Origin: DATJPW01 sp963752855
GTDB lineage: Bacteria > Desulfobacterota > Desulfomonilia > Desulfomonilales > Desulfomonilaceae
Direction: 5' to 3'
Length of the DNA stretch: 64,000 nucleotides
Assembly (NCBI GenBank): GCA_963752855.1
Contig: CAVVZX010000008.1
Span: forward strand, 79,102 to 143,101
In this document: positions 63,715 to 64,000 of the stretch, piece after piece
How the letters are laid out: every line of letters starts with the position of its first letter
How positions within the stretch are numbered: position 1 is the first letter of the stretch
Notes under the pieces: generated by a model
What the model was told of the DNA's origin: nothing
Database searches by the model: none
What the model saw: only the letters and a program-made list of their open reading frames with translations
Program-made: the position numbers and the translations under genes

Positions 63715-64000
63715 AAGGAGGGAAAGAAGTTTCTGGGGAGGACGTTTTTCAAAAACCAGCTCCCCAGCCCCCTCCCCAAAAACTCCTATATGGCTGGCGG
63801 CATCATCGGCGCGGATGTAGGGGCGCACGGCTGTGCGGCCTTTCCCTCTAAATGGGGATACATGGGCTTTGTTGGGAACGCATACTGCGAGGCTCCGCCT
63901 TGCCTGATGACATCCAACACGGTGTACACGGATGGCCAGGCAGAGCCCGGAGGACACCCTTTCCCAGGCTGGAGCCTGGGAAGGGGATGGATTATAGAGG
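63715..64000. repeat. Repeat cluster at the window end
   Basis: Hairpin element (GGACGTTTTTCAAAAACCAG), CCCCCTCCCCAAAAACTCCT and the tail TATATGGCTGGCGG at about 63748-63804, then a GTAGGGGCGCACGGCTGTGC palindrome. No gene. Confidence 0.65.

Noticed and set aside
1..64000. rRNA or tRNA genes
   Set aside because: No conserved TTCGA-arm cloverleaf or rRNA motif was recognised by eye on either strand.

Overview
The window looks like a chromosomal stretch of a strictly or facultatively anaerobic Desulfobacterota (old Deltaproteobacteria) member, possibly Desulfomonile- or Syntrophobacter-like. The evidence is the gene content: Liv-type ABC transport, two-cluster ferredoxin, enoyl-CoA hydratases, Tat-exported old-yellow-enzyme protein, FMN/FeS flavoproteins, a B12-binding radical SAM protein, a fused PurSL and a probable selenoprotein. 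GC content is moderate. The taxonomic placement is inference; there is no rRNA or tRNA gene in the window.

Layout. 1-3 kb: end of a CrtI-like oxidoreductase, then a membrane protein, an FMN flavoprotein and an SCP2 protein. 3-9 kb: a decayed accessory block with a recombinase remnant, a frameshifted DUF2442 gene, a Cys/Gly-rich peptide gene with a double-glycine-type leader, an IS1380 element, and HicB, VapBC and RelBE-type modules. 9-15 kb: metallo-beta-lactamase-fold protein, nitronate monooxygenase-like protein, ferredoxin, hybrid PAS histidine kinase. 15-20 kb: complete livKHMGF operon. 20-34 kb: toxin-antitoxin pairs, outer-membrane and exported proteins, serine hydrolase, radical SAM protein, Fic protein, ankyrin lipoprotein, enoyl-CoA hydratase, OYE-family protein. 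35-37 kb: rhodanese-MoeB protein with an in-frame TGA exactly at the catalytic cysteine, followed by a small protein ending in Gly-Gly. 37-44 kb: outer-membrane proteins, a short DxDDTA terpene-cyclase-like protein, sulfotransferase, DUF4272, enoyl-CoA hydratase. 45-56 kb: cyclophilin, BrnTA, inverse autotransporter, flavoprotein, ferritin-like and stress proteins, SGNH protein, HicB-like pair and a REP-associated transposase. 56-64 kb: purSL, an exported coiled-coil protein, aminotransferase and rsmE.

Two features dominate at the sequence level. First, about thirty genes, including housekeeping ones (purL, rsmE), are broken by single-base shifts while the protein continues cleanly in another frame. 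Much of this is probably consensus/assembly error, so I give such genes at full reconstructed extent and say where the frame breaks. Second, almost every intergenic space is filled with short palindromic repeats of several families, and several cargo genes or toxin-antitoxin modules sit between short direct repeats or beside a duplicated 3' end of the neighbouring gene.

Most notable: the probable selenocysteine-containing rhodanese-MoeB protein (TGA 36103-36105, SECIS-like hairpin 36118-36139); the candidate ribosomal-peptide precursor at 4824-5175; the REP-flanked transposase at 55637-56280; and the repeat-flanked cassettes.
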